In this document: positions 1 through 11,575 of the stretch, one piece after another
Layout: the number at the start of each line of letters is the position of its first letter
Position numbering within the stretch: position 1 is the first letter of the stretch
Assembly (NCBI GenBank): GCA_951213105.1
Contig: OX578140.1
Span: 36,253,256 to 36,317,255, forward strand
Reading direction: 5' to 3'
DNA length: 64,000 nucleotides
Source of the DNA: Amaurobius ferox
Lineage: Eukaryota > Arthropoda > Arachnida > Araneae > Amaurobiidae
Program-made: the position numbers and the translations under genes
Notes under the pieces: generated by a model
Told to the model about the DNA's origin: nothing
Database searches by the model: none
Seen by the model: only the letters and a program-made list of their open reading frames with translations

Positions 1-193
1 ATAGTATCGGTTGTTTTGCGAAATTAGTGAGGCATCAAATTGTTGTTTTACTGTGCCTGATAGATGTTTAGTGATCTTGTGAGATAGTTATCGATCTATT
101 TTCTGTATATTGTCTCTGTTTACGCCGTGATTGTAAACAAATATGTTAGTTATCCAGAAATTTGGACTCATTCTTGTATTCTGAGAGTACACT
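1..193 (+). repeat. LTR-like repeat fragment, cut by the window edge
   Basis: This stretch matches 43383-43571 at high identity, from ATAGTATCGG to a shared end near ATTCTTGTATYCTGA. The fuller second copy has a TATA-like GTATATAAAAAG about 80 bases upstream, a promoter-then-leader layout that fits the R/U5 half of a retrotransposon LTR. No coding region of such an element is visible on either side. A dispersed non-LTR or unknown repeat is possible. Confidence 0.45.
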
Positions 194-206
194 CACGATT
201 CCAGAA

Positions 207-237
207 TTATATACTGTCCGATCGTGACAGTATATAA
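207..237. repeat. Perfect 12 bp hairpin
   Basis: Arms at 207-218 and 226-237 (TTATATACTGTC and its exact complement) enclose a 7-base loop. It lies just beyond the end of the LTR-like repeat. No function is implied. Confidence 0.5.
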
Positions 238-837
238 CTTTTGATTATGCGACACCTTTTAGTGAAAAAAGTACAAAATGTACACAATTTTTATACGGAG
301 TCTCTTAGAGAAAATTTTCAGCTATAAAAATATTTTTCACAAGCTAATGAGTCGAACAGAAATCTTGCATTGTTATACGATCAAAATTACCGGAGATATA
401 TTTTATTAAAGTTTCTAACTAATAATTAGGAATCCTACAAAACTTTTGCTGAATAGAATGTAAGTTTTCGAATGGACATTTTATCTAACGAAAACCAATT
501 TTTGCACGATCTCTGAAATATGTTTCAGTCCATTTCTTTCAATCGTGTCAAAGTGACCCTAACTTTCACAATTTTATCACTGTCAATTTTGCAATTGCAT
601 ATTGCATTTTTTTTTGTCAATTTTGCATGAAAGAAAGCCGGGTTTTCCTTCAAAATATCTTCAAATGAATAAAGAACAATTTTCTAATTGGAACGTCGTT
701 TATAGAAGGGGTAAAACGTTAGAAACGTAATGTTAAGAATATAAAAAGTTTTATTCCATTTTTTTACGGAAACGTGTCATTTTACCAAAATCGTCGTAGC
801 CTTAGAGTCTATAAAGCATTTCTTAAATTAGAACTAT

Positions 838-1196
838 GGTTCTGCGAGCAATTAATTGTTCAAGTGATATTAAGTCGTACAATCTTTTCGAAATACCCCT
901 GTATAGTTTAGATTAAACACTACCCAACGCAATAAGATTCCTCCTGACAAATAGCCTGGAGTAAGTTCGTCAAACCTCCATTTAAGATCTCGTTTGGGAT
1001 GGGTGGGGCCCGATCACGGAAGGAATTGTACAGGTGGACATGTAACAAATGATGAAAGAGCGGGAAAACGACTCTGAAATGGAACTAAGCAGATAAGTAT
1101 AATTGATGGTGGGAAAGATAGAGAAATGGCTTACAGAAGAGACTGGAATTTATTGCGTTTGAATATATTTCGCCAAGAAGACAGACATTTTTTTCA
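838..1196 (+). repeat. Direct repeat, copy 1 of 2 (~340 bp)
   Basis: Strong match to 1525-1880 over the whole length, sharing stretches such as GATTCCTCCTGACAAATAG and TGTACAGGTGGACATGTAAC. The two copies lie in the same orientation with about 330 bases between them. They could be LTRs of a collapsed element or a dispersed repeat inserted twice. No TG...CA ends, primer site or polypurine tract were found. Confidence 0.55.
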
Positions 1197-1524
1197 TTAA
1201 CAATATATTTTGTTGCATAATTCACAAATAGGCAGGGGAGACAAGTTAGACAGCGTCTAACAAAATTATTTACAACAAAGTCACTTTTATTTTAATTATG
1301 CATTATTCAAAATAATTGTATAAAATGTTTCCTTTGGAAATAAATTTCAGATGTCGACAGATTTTTGGTCTGAGGCTTGTTTTTAAGCGCTGCTGACTAG
1401 GAAACAGTAGTGCGGATCCGACCTACCTCTCGGTTTACGGGGTTAGTTCCGCACCACTGGAAGTCGTCCACTGACGACCCAGCTGAGTCCACGGTGGAAG
1501 ACGTGTGCTTTAAGCCTGTCCGTC

Positions 1525-1880
1525 CGACAAGCCTGCGACCAATCGTTCAAGAGATATTAAATCGTACAATCTTTTTGAAACTCCCTTTTATAGATATGAA
1601 TTAAAACTATCCAGCACATTGAGATTCCTCCTGACAAATAGTCTGGGTAAGTTCGTCAAACCTCCATTCAAGATCTCATTTGGCGTGGGTGGAGACCGAT
1701 CACGGAAGGAATTGTACAGGTGGACATGTAACAAATGATAAAAGAGCGGGAAAACGACTCTGAAATGGAACTTGGCAGATAAGTATAATTGATAGTGGGA
1801 AAGGTGGAGAAATGGCTTACTGAAAAGCTGGAATTTATTGCGTTGAAATATATTTCAGCAGAAAGTCAGACATTTATAAA
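1525..1880 (+). repeat. Direct repeat, copy 2 of 2
   Basis: Second copy of the repeat at 838-1196. The spacer 1197-1524 is unrelated to the repeat and has a locally GC-richer part (1380-1520) with no recognisable coding signal. Confidence 0.55.
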
Positions 1881-1899
1881 ATTCAACAGTAATATTTAC

Positions 1900-2260
1900 T
1901 TTCACATACGTAGTATTGAGAAAGTATTGTTTTCACGAAAATTTTGATATTTTTATTGACCTCCTCAATACGTTTCAACTATTTTTGGAGTAATGTCCTT
2001 CCGTCTGTCTGTCTGATGTCTGTAGTTGATTTCTTGAATACACTATAGCAGTCCCAAATATTAATGAATTTTTCCGAAACTTCATATTCGGCTTTGTTAT
2101 TAAAAAATCTAGAACCTGGTGGAATTTTTCTTTTAATTCGAATGAAAACTTTAAATTTTATTCGAAATGTTAAAATTTTTTAACATTTCAGCATAGGACA
2201 AAATTTAACATAAATACCATGCATAAAAGATATTTATTTCGTACACCATCTTCACGTACA
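1900..2260 (+). repeat. Dispersed repeat, uninterrupted copy
   Basis: Matches 34745-35054 followed by 38984-39030: the TAGTATTGAGAAAGTAT opening, a TGTCTGYCTGTCT stretch, TTGTTATTAAAAAATCTAGA and CAGCATAGRACAAAATTT. The other copy is split by a Tc1-like element, so this one is its natural empty site (near 2205). Confidence 0.6.
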
Positions 2261-2919
2261 GGAAAAGTATAAAGTAAAAAGTAAAAGTATAATCAGTGGC
2301 AATAATAAGGACTTGACAGACAGCTTTTATACAACCAGAAATAGTGAATACAAATTTGCATAGGATAAATCGGAAAAATTGCTACTAAAATTACCATATA
2401 TTACAACTAAGTATGTTACAAATAAGTATGTACTTATTTGTAATATGTGTTAATTTTTTTTAAATAACTCCCTGTTATCGTTACACAAATTTCTCGCGTT
2501 TCAAATCTTTCAGACCCAAACCATTATACTATTTATTATATTATACTATTTATTATATATTAGAATTTGGCATGTCGTCCTTTATATTGCATTTTCATTA
2601 TTAGGATTTCAAATCTTATCGGTCTAGCCCGTCATAGGAAGGCATACGTTTTTTAAAATGACTTGAGAATCAGAGCAGCATAGAAGCTCAAATTTGGTAC
2701 TGATTGTCTTTCGCAATGTATTTTTATTCTTTGTATTTTGAAACGCATTGCTCTTCTGTACAAATAGACTATAATTGCACTTGCTTATGTACTCCGTATG
2801 TACCTTTTTAATTATTTTCTTTTCAAATCAACCATCTTATCATCAACCAACAACTACCTGTGGGCACCATAGCTTGTTTCTCCTCTAAACACAAAAAGCT
2901 GCAGAAAAATAAAACAAAA
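2261..2919. other. AT-rich stretch, nothing recognised
   Basis: Contains short A/T duplications (near 2265-2290, 2400-2445 and 2520-2565) but no open frame, terminal repeat or RNA gene that I can support. Confidence 0.5.
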
Positions 2920-3105
2920 GATTAATCATGCATAAAGTATTGATTAGGAAACACTTTCCAACTGAAATGCAACTTTATTTAAATATCTCTAAAATACGAT
3001 ACATTCAGCAGTGAAATGTTTTAAATTATCACAGTACTACAATAATAAAATTTTGAAACTTTAAACTTCATCGAAAAAGGCATTGCTATAAAATCGCCTG
3101 CTTTT
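2920..3105 (+). repeat. Dispersed repeat copy
   Basis: Matches 31235-31410: TTAATCATGCATAAA, GAAACACTTTCCAACTG, a TTTAAAYATCTCT block and AACTTCATCGAAAAA follow in the same order at both places. Family unknown. Confidence 0.5.
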
Positions 3106-4210
3106 CTATGTAAAATCCATGAATATTTCTTTCATATCACTTCAATTCCAGACTCCAGAACTAAATAATTTTCCGTTAAAAAAGTCAGCAATTCTTATAC
3201 AAATCAACTTACAATCGCTTGATTTGCTTGCATTCTGCATACGTTAAAATTAGACTTCGTTGTAGAAATAATCAAAGTTTAGTTATTTGAAATTAAATAT
3301 AATCGAATTGCGTAGGCACAGAATTTAGATACACAGATGATATGCAAAAATAAAGATGTTCTAGGCCGAATGCAACACTAAATATAAATATGAACATTCC
3401 TTAAAAATCACGATTTTCTTGCAGCGAAAAAAGAATAGATACCATATTTTATTTTACAATGAGTCACGTGATCTCTTCTTATAATATGGATGTAATTATC
3501 TCAATTTTTATTTAAAAAACTACTTAACGTATTCTGATAAAAAAATTTTGCACAATTTACGTGATAATTTAAATATTTCCTAAACTTTTCGAAGCAAATC
3601 GTGTATTTTAACTCCCTAAAAGATATTTGAAAAATTAACTTCCATAGGGTTCAGTGTATTTCAATTTTTCAACCCGATTTCAATCCAAAACTAATTGGGT
3701 GATATTATTCTATTGCATTCCCATATGTCCCACATATCGTCTCAACAACATACTAAAATTTCATTTTGATAAAGTCATTTTTACGGCAGTTATCGTGCGA
3801 ACAGACAGACAGAATAAACAAAGTCATAAACACTTTACAACTATGTTGGAAAGTGTTAAGAAAAGACCACTATATAAAGACTCTTATTTGGAAGCCTATT
3901 TTGGGAGGCCTATTTTGAGATTTTTAGTGCCCACAAATCTTAGCTCTAGTATTGTCACAACAGATGAATAAAATTCAGATAATAGAAATGTATTTCTTCC
4001 AACATAATTTTCTACCATATCAATTTCCTCACAAAGTAATTAAGCTTCGCAAGTACTTTCAATAGGATTGGTATCCATTTTGGGGCATATTCTGAAAATT
4101 ATTCTCACATGCTGATCATATGCTGATCATTTGCTGATCATATCGCTAATCGCTTATATTACTTTTAGCGATGCACCACACGTTAATGAAGTACTGATCC
4201 TGTTGGAATA
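3106..4210. other. AT-rich stretch with an ancient repeat tail
   Basis: Around 3660-3820 the sequence resembles the degenerate tail type ending GTGCGAACAGACAGACAG seen in many invertebrate elements. Around 4104-4140 there is a short run of GCTGATCAT repeats. No gene is visible. Confidence 0.35.
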
Positions 4211-4212
4211 TA

Positions 4213-4735
4213 CACTCTGTTGCAAAAAAATATATGCACCCATAAAAATTTAGCTACAGCCACGAAATTCGGCATGCAAATTTCTTTTCAAGAGTTGAGC
4301 AAATTATCAAACTGTCAGGGCCAATGATTTTATAGAGCTCATGTAAGAAATAGAATGACACATCGTGTAGCATTTAAAACGATCGACGCTCTAACTCACG
4401 GACAATCGGAACTGAATTTTCTGCTTTGATACTGAAAGTTGTGTACAAAATTACCTTCGACGACGCTACGAACAATTGCCGAATTTAGAGAGAGGTCACA
4501 TCATAGGCCTAATGAAAGCTGGTTGGTCCAGCAGACGTATTAGTCACCATCTTGATATGAACGATATAGTAGTAGCTCGGTAGGTAACAGTAGATCAGAG
4601 AAAATACATGTAACCATCGCAGAGGCTTGGGATGCCTCAGACAGATAACTGCTCGAGAGTATAGAACAGTCAGTGGAGGAGCTACGTCCACACCACTGGC
4701 GTCGATATTGGGCATTTACCGTCCTCCTTTCATCC
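4213..4735 (+). pseudogene. Tc1-like transposon, 5' fragment with decayed transposase N-terminus
   Basis: The fragment opens with a TA followed by CACTCTGTTGCAAAAAAATA, a typical Tc1-type terminus. From about 4460 one frame reads YEQLPNLERGHIIGLMKAGW followed by SSRRISHHLDMNDIVVAR, the first helix-turn-helix of Tc1-like transposases. Frameshifts follow, then a basic, proline-rich linker. No DDE catalytic domain and no matching right terminus are seen, so this is a truncated dead copy. The transposase family is clear; the subfamily is not. Confidence 0.6.
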
Positions 4736-5254
4736 TGTATCATAATATATTATTCAGCAACGACTGGCAGAAGGTGGGAAGGTGTTGACGTCCACGTTTA
4801 TTAACTACGGTTTTTATCCATGTGTGGTTAAAGAAGGTTGAGTTCAATTGAACTATGTCAAATAGTCCCATTTGAAGGTAAATGATATTGGTTACATTAT
4901 TTGAACTCGAAAAGTTGAGGTTTACTTTTGTAGCGAACGCTGATAAAGCAGTATTAAAATCCTTCAGCTGGAGACGCTTTATCTAAACATTATGATGCTA
5001 ACCTACCACGATTTGGCCCCGACATCAAACACTGGCACTGCCCAGTTGGTGATTTCGTGTTCTTGCTGCATTGGTGACCTTGGCCGGAAACAAAGAATGC
5101 TTGCTCTATTATTTCCCGCTATTCCGCTTTCTGACAATTATATATGCATTGTAAAAATGTACTTTTTTCCAAGTAAGTTGGCGTCAAAAGACAATTGAAT
5201 AAAGAGTTCAATATTTTCCTATACTTTCTTTATCGACCATGTGGTTGGCAACAT

Positions 5255-5465
5255 AATTCCCACAGCAGTTCTGATCACGGGGATGGGACAGCCCAATCAG
5301 CGCGCGGGAGTTGCCCTCAGATGACCCGAGTTCGATTCCCGGCTCTGTCCAAACTGTCCCCGTGTTTACGCAAAGCACGGGCACGTTAAATATTGGGGTT
5401 TGGCCTCCCTTCCAATTCAGTTGTGTCCGCTTCCTCTGTGGGCGGTCCTGGCTGGAGAAAATCCA
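5255..5465 (+). mobile_element. Diverged tRNA-derived SINE
   Basis: A tRNA-like head holds a clear B-box (GAGTTCGATTCCCGGC near 5328) preceded by an A-box-like CAGCCCAATCAGCGCG. Behind it lies a body aligning with the common SINE: CCGTGTTTACGCAAAGCACG then GCACGTTAAATAT and CCTCCCTTCC. The head lacks a proper acceptor stem, so this is a SINE and not a tRNA gene. No target-site duplication was resolved. Confidence 0.6.
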
Positions 5466-5594
5466 TTAAGTGTTTTCGAAACTACCATCTGCTTTTTGAA
5501 TTTTATTTGCGCAATGTTTTACATTGTGATCTTTACTTTCCGTACAATGCATGGCAATGTATAGGGACATTATCGAAATCATGTAGAAAATAAA

Positions 5595-6190
5595 AACTCG
5601 ATTTTTCGGCGGATCCTTCGAGACCTCTAGAACACGAAAATACTATTTTTAACGTGACGCGTGTGTGTGTGGGTTTGCGATGTATGTATCCACTCTAGCA
5701 CAAAAACTATTCGACGAAATTTCACAAAATTTGGTGGGTAAGTCATTATTGGAATACCCTGGTGCTGATTAGATTTTAGTACGATTCCAAAACAAACAAA
5801 AGAACATGCCTGTCTTCGAGAAATAGCCTGCATAAATCGCCACAATCTAAAGCAAAAGACTACATATGCTCAAATAATATTTATTAAGTGTTTGTTTTAT
5901 ACATAATTATTGGTGACAAAGTCTTCGTGATCAAGCCCCATAACTCTAGGATTCACGGTTTTCGAAATATTTTAGTTTTGTCATATTTTTGCCACATCGC
6001 CTTTGAAAATACCCCCAGTCGTCAAATGGAACTGAAATTTGAATTAAAACTGTAAATTCGGTATAATTTCAAATAATTATCCGTGTGTTAATTTATGTAA
6101 TTAAACTCAATTTTATGAATTATGAAGAAATAAAGATCAATCTAATTTAAGTCTGTAGGGAAAGTCATGTACTGTCCATACAAGATATTT
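5595..6190 (+). mobile_element. HH-family element, partial and diverged
   Basis: Contains the (GT)n tract, the block on host-facing strand TTTGGTGGGTAAGTCATTAT also present (inverted) in the copy at 49165-50001, and the family's right end GGGAAAGTCATGTACTG. The left terminal hairpin is absent. It belongs to the same divergent subfamily as 49165-50001. Confidence 0.5.
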
Positions 6191-6389
6191 ATATTCATTG
6201 CATTAAAAAGCTGTATAAAGAAGAATATGTAATATTTCATTCTCTTGCAAAATCTCAAAAACTGTTTATTGCGAAATTTGGGATGTCCTCTTACCTTAAC
6301 AAATAATCTTTCGGTTTCAGAGTCTGAGCTTCAAATTAAGCAAAAAGCCTACACGAGTGAAACAAAACTTTATTTTACAGCCAAACTTA

Positions 6390-6720
6390 TTTGCCTAAGC
6401 CTCTATTTCCTCTTCGTTGCAACTTCGTTGATGCCATCACGGAGCTTTGTTTAATACGTAACATTATTCAGGAAACACAGACTGAAATGCGCAAGGTGGA
6501 GCTTTTGATCTTTGGGAACACAGAAAACTTCTTCGGCAAGTTAGTGAAGGCAAAACAATGCGCATTTCTAAACGAGACACAGAATACACAAAAGCCATTA
6601 AGAAAGTTCTACCAAAAGAAACAGCAGCTGTAACTTTGGTGGAGGACGAGTAAATCTAGCCAAATTACAATTCATTTGTTTAAGAGTTAAGAACATAGGG
6701 GGAGTATATGAATTTTGATT
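6390..6720 (+). other. Possible coding remnant with polypurine tract
   Basis: From about 6535 to 6651 one frame reads SEGKTMRISKRDTEYTKAIK and ends ETAAVTLVEDE-stop, with less A/T bias than its surroundings. About 45 bases after the stop lies AACATAGGGGGAGTATATGA, which resembles a polypurine tract before an LTR. This could be the 3' end of a retroelement polyprotein, but no catalytic motif is visible and chance is possible. Confidence 0.2.
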
Positions 6721-7179
6721 GTTTAATAATTGATTTTCTTTTTCTAATTGAGTAATTTTATTTTGAGTTGTTTTGAGTTTTATGTTAAATCCGTTTTATG
6801 TTGCTTTATGATTAAGTGGTTTTATATAGCTTCATTTTTCCATGTTGAGTTGTTATTTCAAGGTAGAATTGTTTCATCAATGAATTATTTTAGGTGTTTC
6901 TTATGATGGAAGTTTGAGTTTTTGTACCTGCGCAAAAAGCATATTTTAAATACTGAGTAGTCTTATATATCGCAGCTTAGTGAGGCTGACTGACAAAGTT
7001 GTGAATTACACAGCCCTAACTGCCGAAGATAAATGTTTGAAACTTTGCATACGCATTTGAATGGTCAATTTCAATGGTTATATAAGTAATAAAAGGTAAA
7101 TTTAGGTCATATTAGGAATTATAGGTCATATAAGTAATAAAAAAAAATCTAAGGCATTAGAATTTTGTTAAAAAAATTA

Positions 7180-7785
7180 TAAGTATCAGCACTGTTTGCA
7201 ACTAAATAAGAAGTGAACATATTGGATGATTTAAACTATTATTTAATTTTATGTAATATTTTTTATATATCTGTTTAAAAAATACGCAATACCTCGAGAA
7301 CTGTCCATGCTAGCGTCGTATGCGTTATTTATTCTCTAATAATAAAAAGTTACGTATGAAATGATTAATTATTTAACAGTATTGAAATATCCAATTTTTT
7401 TAATGATTTTTTCAAAAAAAAAAATTCGCAATTCGTGTAGTATCGTAAGAACAGCTTATGCTACTTTCTGAAGCATGACATATATCGTGAGTATATCTAA
7501 TTATTCTTACTACTTTTTAATATAATTTTTTATGCATTTATTTGAAAAACATACAATATCTTGAAAACTGTTTATAATAGCCTTCTCGAGTTTGTATCAT
7601 TCATTTTCTAATGACAAATTAAGTTTGAAAATATTATTTATCTATCATTAATGAATATCCCGTTTTGTTACTGTTTTTTTATTATTTTTTATTTTGCAAA
7701 ATCCTTTGAAAATAGTGTGTCTTCGAACATTCGATTTCGTTGCAGATCAATAGACTTCCAGTATTCACGGATTGTAATAACTATT
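7180..7785 (-). mobile_element. Old HH-family pieces, minus orientation
   Basis: Carries weakened versions of family blocks: CTCGAGAACTGTCCATGCTAGCG, TAATGATTTTTTCAAAA and, next to 7785, AGACTTCCAGTATTCACGGA. The CTCGAGAAC-type block appears more than once (near 7290 and 7555), so two old fragments may be abutted. A younger plus-strand copy starts immediately at 7786. Confidence 0.5.
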
Positions 7786-8724
7786 ACTTTCCTTATATAC
7801 ATAATGTATAAGAAAAGTATTGTGACGGGGTCGAAAATTCGAATTCGAGTTTTCGACGGGAGAGCACGTTTCAAGCATCCCTGATCACGAATCAAACAAT
7901 TTTGAGGGGATGTCTGTGTGTGTGTGTGTGTGTGTGTGAAAGTATGTGTGTGTGTGTGTGTCAGTGAGTCTGTAAAGACCATAACTAACGAATGAATGGA
8001 CCGATTCGAACGAAATTTGGTACAAAATTCACAATCTGTGAATACTGGAAGCCTATTGTTTCTATACGCAATCGAATGTTAAGAATCCCCTAAATTTTCG
8101 AGTGAAATTTTGAAAAAATCATTAAAAAATCAAAACCTTTAATGAAGTTACGCAGACTTTTCTTATGTAATTTTTCATTACAAAACGATTGATACAAATT
8201 TTAGAACGCTAGATGAACCGTTCTCGAGATATTGTACATTTTTTTAAAAATTCTCAAAAAATCATGTAAAATAAAAAAGTAATACCTATTTAGAAACATG
8301 TTCACTTTTCATATGTAATAAAATGCCATGAATTTGGGGACAACATTCTCGTGGATTTAGCTCGTTCTATTCATGAAAAAAGATACTCTGAGTAATACTT
8401 TTGTATTTGAACGCCAATGGTCATTTATCTGCTGTAAAAATAACTTACTTCTCCGTCCATAACGCTTGGCGAGATTTTGGCGACGAATTTGGTGGAATGT
8501 CGCCAACTTGGCGACTTGTTTAAATGTTGCTAAATTAACGAAAAACTCACTAAATGGATAAAATTGAGGCTAAACCAATAAAAATGACGACTAATTGACG
8601 AAAATTCAATATCTTGGAAAGAATATATCTACTATAAGAATAGCTTATTGTTTTTACTGTTAAAGTAGTAAATTCATTGCATTATATAAGGAAAGTCATG
8701 TGTTGCCCACATCAGATTTTTTTT
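7786..8724 (+). mobile_element. HH-family non-autonomous element, full length
   Basis: Begins with the terminal hairpin ACTTTCCTTATA...TATAAGAAAAGT, passes the (GT)n tract at 7913-7960, and continues through CGAATTCGAGTTTTCGACGG, ACGAATGAATGGACCGATTC and the TTGGCGA-rich module (8460-8600). It ends AAAGTCATGTGTTGCCCACATCAGA and a T run. No protein is encoded. Structure suggests a Helentron-type non-autonomous element (inference). Confidence 0.7.
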
Positions 8725-8739
8725 AAACAATTTATTCAT

Positions 8740-8934
8740 TTGTGAGGTATCTCGTCCTCAGACCCTCACACACACACTAACAAACACATACAAACACACA
8801 AACATACATCTTCCCAAAAACGAACGGTTTGCTTGACATTACTTAAAACGGGTTATTTCGTCGAAAAATTCGAATTTTCGACCTCCGTCCTAATACTTTC
8901 CCTATACATTAATATGCCATATATGCAGGGAAGT
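8740..8934 (-). mobile_element. HH-family element, end fragment in inverse orientation
   Basis: Contains a (CA)n tract (8767-8805), the TCGAAAAATTCGAATTTTCGA block and a degenerate terminal hairpin TACTTTCCCTATACATT...GCAGGGAAGTA. It abuts the right end of the plus-strand copy at 7786-8724. Confidence 0.55.
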
Positions 8935-9394
8935 AAACAAGAAATATTTTAACAGCAAACTTCAAATATAACCGTATATCACGTCAAGGTATTAGTTTCA
9001 TTTCGAATCACCGCCTCCCTCATAAAACGCGTCGCATTTTCCATTTAATTCAGTCATTCCAATAAACGTATCTAATTACTCCGTTCGCGAAAACGTGTCG
9101 CTGTTTACACTTCATGGTTAAACTGCGACAATTCGACATCGATTTTCGCTCAATCAGGCAGCGATACGGGTTTTGTATTTCGTAGAGTAGTAGAGGACCT
9201 CGTCATTTCAGTATACCTTGCGTTTAGATGTACTTTTCAAGTTAAGTGTAAACATTTATGAAGTATAGACCTTCCAGGCGCGAGCCAAGGTGGTAAATTT
9301 AATCAGCGGCGAATTTCATGACGAGTAAAATTTTGGAATTATATGTAATAATACAAACATTGTATTTTTAGCGTACTTATGTTACACTCGGATG

Positions 9395-9586
9395 AACCAA
9401 TTTCAATTCCCGCCTCTGTCCTTGCTTTCCTGGTGCTCACGCCGAGTAAAGGCATGCTAAATATATCCCTGTGAATGCCGCGCTCACTGGTTCTGGTCTG
9501 AATTGGATGGCACTTCCCGGTCGTCCGAATAGACACCTTACACCTTCGGGTAGATCGGACGGCTGGATCGAAGAAGAAGAAGAAGG
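9395..9586 (+). mobile_element. Diverged SINE with (GAA)n tail
   Basis: The 3' half matches the common SINE body: GGTTCTGGTCTGAATTGG, ATGGCACTTCCCGGTCGTCC, GACACCTTACACCTTCGGGT and AGATCGGACGG. The 5' part keeps CAATTCCCGCCTCTGTCC, like the tRNA-related part at 5330. The tail is five GAA-type units where the younger copies carry CAA. It is an older subfamily member. Confidence 0.6.
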
Positions 9587-9738
9587 ATTGTAATTTGATT
9601 GAAAAGAAAAAGTGAACAAATTAAAGCCTCTTAATATTTCAAGAGCATGGAATTTAAAATTTTCTTTCCGATAATAGAAGTTAGATTTTCATACACTAGT
9701 ATATTATGAAATAGTCATTTCCACCTACTCTTCGCTTG

Positions 9739-9837
9739 GGCGAATGTGCTATTGGTCACTATTGGCGAAATTGTCGTAGGCGAATGTGCTATTAGCCACT
9801 ATTGGCGAAATTAGCGTGGGCGAATGTGCTATTGGTG
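9739..9837 (+). repeat. 40 bp tandem repeat, 2.5 units
   Basis: Units at 9739-9778, 9779-9818 and a half unit to 9837 start GGCGAATGTGCTATTGGTCA and continue CTATTGGCGAAATTGTCGTA, with a few substitutions between units. Confidence 0.8.
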
Positions 9838-10439
9838 TGACAGATACACACTTAAAAATCTGAATATCAAAAACCGTTTCAAATTCGACGGCAAAAGTTA
9901 GTTTCAAAGTTAGATCTTTTAGTCTTCAAATCTTGTTAAATGCTTCATTTTCTATTATACTTATTTTTCGTATTTCTTAAAAAATATTATTTCTACAAAT
10001 AGCTTGGACGACACCTGAAATTTCTAAAACCGGTTAATTGGCATTTGGAATTTAACATAACACTTATATCAGTAGTTTTATTCACTGAACAAGTGTTTTG
10101 AATCCCTGGTTGGATGTTCACATTCCTCTTCAGTATTTTACATTTAATTTTTAGTATCCTACTACTTGTTCCTTCCTCCATGGTTTCTTAACACTTTTTC
10201 TCTTTTCACCGTTAGCAACGTCTTTCCTGCGTCAGTCACATCTGCTATTCTAACATCAGTTGCCGATCTTGCTCTGACGAGTGAAGGTTGCTCTTTCTGT
10301 CAGTCCTGGCGAAGAAGGCTGCTTTCAAAACCGGTCAACACTTTCAATTTGATAGTGACGTTCGTTATACTTTATTCAGTTATTCAAAAATGTATATTTT
10401 TAATTTGCAAAACACTACTGAAAATCAGCTCATAAATGT

Positions 10440-11045
10440 ATCTGTAAACAGGCACTAATGAATTAATATTAACAGATGGTATCTTTCTTATGGATCTTAA
10501 CTTGCAATAGTTCCAATATGTCTTTAGTAGTGTCTTCAGCAGTAGTAATCTTTATGAAGGTTGTTGCAGCAGTACATTGCTGACCTGCTTGATACGGTTG
10601 TTGTTGTTGAGACCCAGACCGTCCGATCTACCAGAAAGGTGTAAGGTAACTGATTGGACGGCCGGGAAGTGCCACCCAATTTAGACCGGAACCCAGTGGG
10701 TTAGGCATCCACAGCGACCGTACCCTCCTTCCCCTACCACCAACCTCTCGGAAGGACTTACGGACCCACATGTTTAAAATGATCGTACTCCGCATGAACA
10801 CGGCGGCAGTTGTGGCAGCGTGCAAATCCAGCGCGCAAACCACCGGGCTACCGCGCCCAGAACGTGCCAACAACACGCGGTGTTCCCCGGTGGTCACCCA
10901 CCCAAGTACTAACCGCACCCGATGCCGCTTGACTTCAGTGATCTAACGAGAACCTGTGTTATCAGCACGGTAGGGCCGTTGGTCTGCTTGATACGGTGGA
11001 AAATTTCTACATAACCTTTGGTTATTATTTCCCTTCATTGACGTT
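10440..11045 (-). other. Possible coding remnant split by a SINE
   Basis: With the SINE (10599-10983) and one duplication copy removed, the minus strand gives an open frame of about 60 codons, containing PPYQAGQQCTAATTFIKITT followed by AEDTTKDILELLQVKIHKKD. It is flanked by stop codons and no start, splice site or family was recognised. It may be the relic of a retroelement gene or chance. Confidence 0.2.
10599..10983 (-). mobile_element. Full-length 5S-headed composite SINE
   Basis: Perfect 14 bp duplications CTGCTTGATACGGT flank it at 10585-10598 and 10984-10997. In element orientation it starts with a 5S rRNA-like head (about 10864-10981), including CTACCGTGCTGATAACACAG and GGTTAGTACTTGGGTGGGTG, the internal C-box region. 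A tRNA-derived segment without the B-box follows, then the common body and a (CAA)n tail. The head would supply an RNA polymerase III promoter of 5S type. It is not a functional 5S gene: it is fused, diverged and flanked by transposition marks. Confidence 0.9.
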
Positions 11046-11509
11046 CTAATTTATGTTCACTTTATATTAACACCTTCTGATTGATTCCGCTATGTAGACC
11101 AATCGCCGAGCCAAGTAACATTCTGCGATCCTGCAGATCGACAGGATAAGTTCGGATCGTGAATTAAAGTCGAGTCTAGTCAGCTTTTGAAGTCAAGCCG
11201 AAGTGAAGTCGAAACATGTCGCAGTCGCTGTGTGAGTGAGAAGGAGTTGGAAGGTGCATGTTGCTAGTATTGGTGTAACTATGATCGGAAGGATCTGGTA
11301 CCCACTAGCTGTCTAGAACAAGATTAGATGTCCCTTTATGCAGTTTGATAAGAATAGGTGTTTGGTTTATTTCGTTGATTAGCGTAAAGATAGTTTTATC
11401 ACCAGACTCTGTCACAATTCAATATATTAAGCTATAAATTATATCGCGAGAACGCACAATGCTGACTGTTTGGTATTTTTTTATCTTTATTTGATGCAAA
11501 CAGCCGCAT
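11046..11509. other. Unassigned stretch, possibly LTR-derived
   Basis: Moderately GC-richer block 11100-11340 with AGTCGAGTCTAGTCAGC and GAAGTGAAGTCGAAACATG. It has the feel of an LTR leader but has no partner copy or terminal signals in the window. Confidence 0.2.
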
Positions 11510-11575
11510 TTCAGGATTTTATCTGAAGCACATATATTGTGTGCACAGTAAATGTGTTTCAGTTAAAATCCTGAA
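11510..11575. repeat. Hairpin of ~24 bp arms
   Basis: TTCAGGATTTTATCTGAAGC at the left is mirrored by the complement of TTTCAGTTAAAATCCTGAA at the right, with two mismatches, and about 18 bases between the arms. It may be a very small foldback element. Confidence 0.6.

Noticed and set aside
3654..3971. 105-codon open frame
   Set aside because: Lies over an old repeat tail with a CAGACAGACAG tract; no domain, A/T-driven composition.
5278..5350. tRNA gene
   Set aside because: B-box is good but acceptor and anticodon arms do not form and a SINE body follows.
7689..7982. Frames rich in Thr-His repeats (also 30984, 44146, 56571, 61471)
   Set aside because: They translate the (CA)n/(GT)n tract of HH-family elements and carry no protein information.
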